This document shows positions 3,773-5,624 of a stretch of 5,624 nt of DNA, piece after piece. Location of the stretch: the NCBI GenBank assembly GCA_030018605.1, contig JASEHP010000111.1:1-5624 (forward strand), in the 5' to 3' direction. Every line of letters starts with the position of its first letter. Positions within the stretch are counted from its first letter, which is position 1. A program made the translations under genes and the position numbers. Source of the stretch: Thermodesulfovibrionales bacterium. Its GTDB lineage: Bacteria; Nitrospirota; Thermodesulfovibrionia; Thermodesulfovibrionales; UBA1546. Under the pieces are notes generated by a model. That model saw only the letters and a list, made by a program, of their open reading frames with translations. It was not told where the DNA came from and ran no database searches.

Positions 3773-5624
3773 ATGCCAAAAATTTCTATAAGAATATTTC
3801 TTCCTGCTGCGGGACTTGGCGAACGTCTGAGACCGATAACATATCACATACCAAAACCACTACTGCCGGTTTTAGGGAAAACATTGCTCGAAATCATTTT
3901 AGATAAATTTTCAGAAATATCTTCAGACAGGATTGGGGTCAATCTTCATTACATGCCTGAGTTAATGCGCCAATGGATCAAGCAGTCTGCATTTGTGAAC
4001 CGCATGGAATTATTCCCTGAAGACCCTATTCTCGGCACCGGCGGAGCATTAAAAAATGCCGAAGCGTTCCTTTCAGGGGGACATTTTCTTGTGCATAATG
4101 CGGACGTCCTGTCTGAGATTGATTTCACCTATCTTATAGAAACCCATCTTTCCTCCGGCAATATTGCCACACTTGCAACTCACAAGTATCCAAAATACAA
4201 CAATGTTGTGATAGATGACAATGGATATGTGATTGATGTTGAAAATCCCGGCACATCAACTCCTGATCCCGCAAGGATTGCAGGAAAGGTCGCATATACA
4301 GGCATTGCCGTATATTCACCCGTGATATTCAAATTTCTGCCTTCTGGCATTTCCCATGCGACAGTTGCATGGATTGCCGCTTCAAAAGCAGGGCATAAAG
4401 TTCAGGCTCTTGATTTCACGGGCTCTTACTGGAGCGATATAGGGACTCCTGCGACATATGCATCTGCGATTATTAACGCGTTAAAGAGAGATGGAGAGAC
4501 AGTTTATATTGATCCGTCAGTAGAGGACTGCAATGATATTGATATGAATGGATATATCGCCGTTGAAAGAGAAGCCGTATTAGCCCAAGGTTCTTTTCTC
4601 AGGAATTGCATAATGCTTCCGGGAAGCAGGACCAAAAGTGGAGAACACTACGAGAACTGCATTCTTGGCGCTGACTTCAGGATAGACTTTAAAGAATCAG
4701 AAGTAATAAGCGCATCAACAGATAAAAGTAAAATTTTCATAGGGACAGGAGGCTCTGACAGAAAATATTATAGGATTGAAAAAGACGGGAAAACAGCAGT
4801 GCTCATGGAATGCGGAAAAGACGATCCTGATTTTGAGAGGCATATAGAATATACAAGATTCCTGTCAAGATACTCCATCCCGGTCCCTGAACTCCTTGAA
4901 ACAAAAACAGAAAAAATGCAGGCAGTATTTGAAGACCTCGGAGATATTTCTTTATATAGCTGGCTCAAATGCAGGCGCGAACCTGAACAGATAGAAGAGA
5001 TGTATAAGAAAGTTTTGGATATAGCAGTACAGATACATACAAAGGCAACTCAACATGTCTCTGAATGCCCTATGTTTCAAAACAGGCTATTTGACTATGA
5101 ACATTTCAGATGGGAAACAGAATATTTCATTGAAAGATTCGTGAGAGGAATTAAAAAAATTGAAATAGGAAACCCTACAGCGCTTCAGGATGAATTCCAT
5201 GGTCTTGCATATAAAGCGGATTCATTTCCAAAGGCAATAATCCACAGGGATTTTCAGTCACAGAACATCATGATAACAAAAGGCAGACCGAGGCTGATTG
5301 ATTATCAGGGGATGAGGATTGGTCCGCCTGCATACGACATTGCTTCAATTTTATGGGACGCGTATTATCGCTTGAAAGATGATATGAGAGAGAGGCTTTT
5401 GGAATATTATACCGACAGAATGAAATCTGCCAGATCACCAATTCACCCCGTTAGAGATTCATCTCTAAGCGGGGTGAACCCTGAAACCCTTACTCTCTGC
5501 CGCCTCCAGCGACACATGCAGGCGCTCGGAGCTTATGGGTTTCTTTCTGCTGCAAAGGGGAAAAGATATTTTCTGAAACATATCCCCGAGGGGTTAAGAT
5601 TGTTGAAGGAAGATGTAGTTTTGG
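3773..5624 (+). CDS. murU-amgK: Fused MurU-like nucleotidyltransferase and AmgK-like sugar kinase (C-terminus beyond window)
   Basis: I translated this frame by hand from ATG 3773 to the window edge; it has 617 codons and no stop. Residues 1-240 are a sugar-1-phosphate nucleotidyltransferase: LPAAGLGERLRPIT with IPKPLLPV (10-33), ILGTGGALKNA (86-96), the metal-binding Asp111 in HNADV and Asp222 in YWSDIGTP. Residues about 243-306 resemble a short left-handed beta-helix (hexapeptide-like) section. Residues 323 onward are an APH-type kinase: nucleotide loop GTGGSDRKYYRI, catalytic loop HRDFQSQNIM (491-500, Asp493, Asn498), metal Asp510 in LIDYQGMRIGPPAYDIASIL, and the AmgK-like tail LQRHMQALGAYGFL. 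AmgK makes MurNAc-1-phosphate and MurU makes UDP-MurNAc; they are separate neighbouring proteins in Pseudomonas. Here they are joined in the order MurU-AmgK. It lies 15 nt after namZ without a clear ribosome binding site; TTG 3758, just after the namZ stop, is an alternative start. Another sugar-1-phosphate substrate remains possible. Confidence 0.87.
   Translation, partial: MPKISIRIFLPAAGLGERLRPITYHIPKPLLPVLGKTLLEIILDKFSEISSDRIGVNLHYMPELMRQWIKQSAFVNRMELFPEDPILGTGGALKNAEAFLSGGHFLVHNADVLSEIDFTYLIETHLSSGNIATLATHKYPKYNNVVIDDNGYVIDVENPGTSTPDPARIAGKVAYTGIAVYSPVIFKFLPSGISHATVAWIAASKAGHKVQALDFTGSYWSDIGTPATYASAIINALKRDGETVYIDPSVEDCNDIDMNGYIAVEREAVLAQGSFLRNCIMLPGSRTKSGEHYENCILGADFRIDFKESEVISASTDKSKIFIGTGGSDRKYYRIEKDGKTAVLMECGKDDPDFERHIEYTRFLSRYSIPVPELLETKTEKMQAVFEDLGDISLYSWLKCRREPEQIEEMYKKVLDIAVQIHTKATQHVSECPMFQNRLFDYEHFRWETEYFIERFVRGIKKIEIGNPTALQDEFHGLAYKADSFPKAIIHRDFQSQNIMITKGRPRLIDYQGMRIGPPAYDIASILWDAYYRLKDDMRERLLEYYTDRMKSARSPIHPVRDSSLSGVNPETLTLCRLQRHMQALGAYGFLSAAKGKRYFLKHIPEGLRLLKEDVVL
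5442..5478. repeat. 37-nt near-perfect palindrome translated inside the AmgK domain
   Basis: The left arm TTCACCCCGTTAGAGAT (5442-5458) pairs with 5461-5478 over 17 base pairs. There is one bulged G at 5469 and a 2-nt TC centre. It encodes residues 557-569 of the fusion protein (IHPVRDSSLSGVN), between the helix ending EYYTDRMKSAR and the conserved LCRLQRHMQALG block. That interval is a variable linker in AmgK-type kinases as I know them. A 17-bp inverted repeat in coding sequence is very unlikely by chance. It looks like a dispersed palindromic repeat (REP- or RPE-like) that inserted without breaking the frame. No second copy is seen in the window. Confidence 0.75.

Noticed and set aside
3694..3906. 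70-codon plus-strand frame bridging namZ and the fusion gene
   Set aside because: It overlaps both genes out of frame, and the fusion gene's conserved nucleotidyltransferase motif occupies the same DNA.

Overview
The window looks like a chromosomal segment of a mid-GC, probably Gram-negative bacterium that spans the end of an integrated element and the neighbouring core genome. I cannot name the species. The fused MurNAc-recycling enzyme, the NamZ-family protein and the codon usage would suit a Nitrospirota- or Desulfobacterota-like lineage, but that is a weak guess.

Left part, 1-2490 (probable accessory DNA): an AT-rich leader with two inverted-repeat structures precedes a three-gene operon. 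The first two genes are an AbiE-type (type IV) toxin-antitoxin/abortive-infection pair: the antitoxin and repressor AbiEi, overlapped by 4 nt by the nucleotidyltransferase toxin AbiEii. An unrecognised 90-aa charged protein follows 20 nt later. After about 210 nt of AT-rich non-coding DNA comes a 45-nt piece of an initiator tRNA-fMet(CAT). It runs from the anticodon loop to the encoded CCA end and has no 5' half. This is the usual scar of a tyrosine-recombinase element integrated in a tRNA gene, so the AbiE operon is best read as cargo at the right tip of a genomic island. The intact tRNA and the integrase should lie to the left, outside the window.

Right part, 2491-5624 (probable core DNA): a DUF1343/NamZ-family protein (exo-beta-N-acetylmuramidase family, no visible signal peptide) is followed after 15 nt by a long reading frame that stays open to the window edge (617 complete codons). 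This second protein joins an N-terminal sugar-1-phosphate nucleotidyltransferase (MurU-like), a short hexapeptide-repeat-like section and a C-terminal APH-type kinase resembling AmgK. Together the two genes look like a compact MurNAc salvage module. NamZ would release MurNAc, the AmgK part would phosphorylate it at C1, and the MurU part would make UDP-MurNAc, bypassing de novo (fosfomycin-sensitive) synthesis.

The kinase part also contains a near-perfect 37-nt palindrome that is translated in frame. It looks like a small palindromic repeat element inserted into a protein-coding gene. The best candidates for something undescribed are this in-gene palindrome, the three-domain MurU-AmgK fusion next to namZ, and the third gene of the abiE operon.
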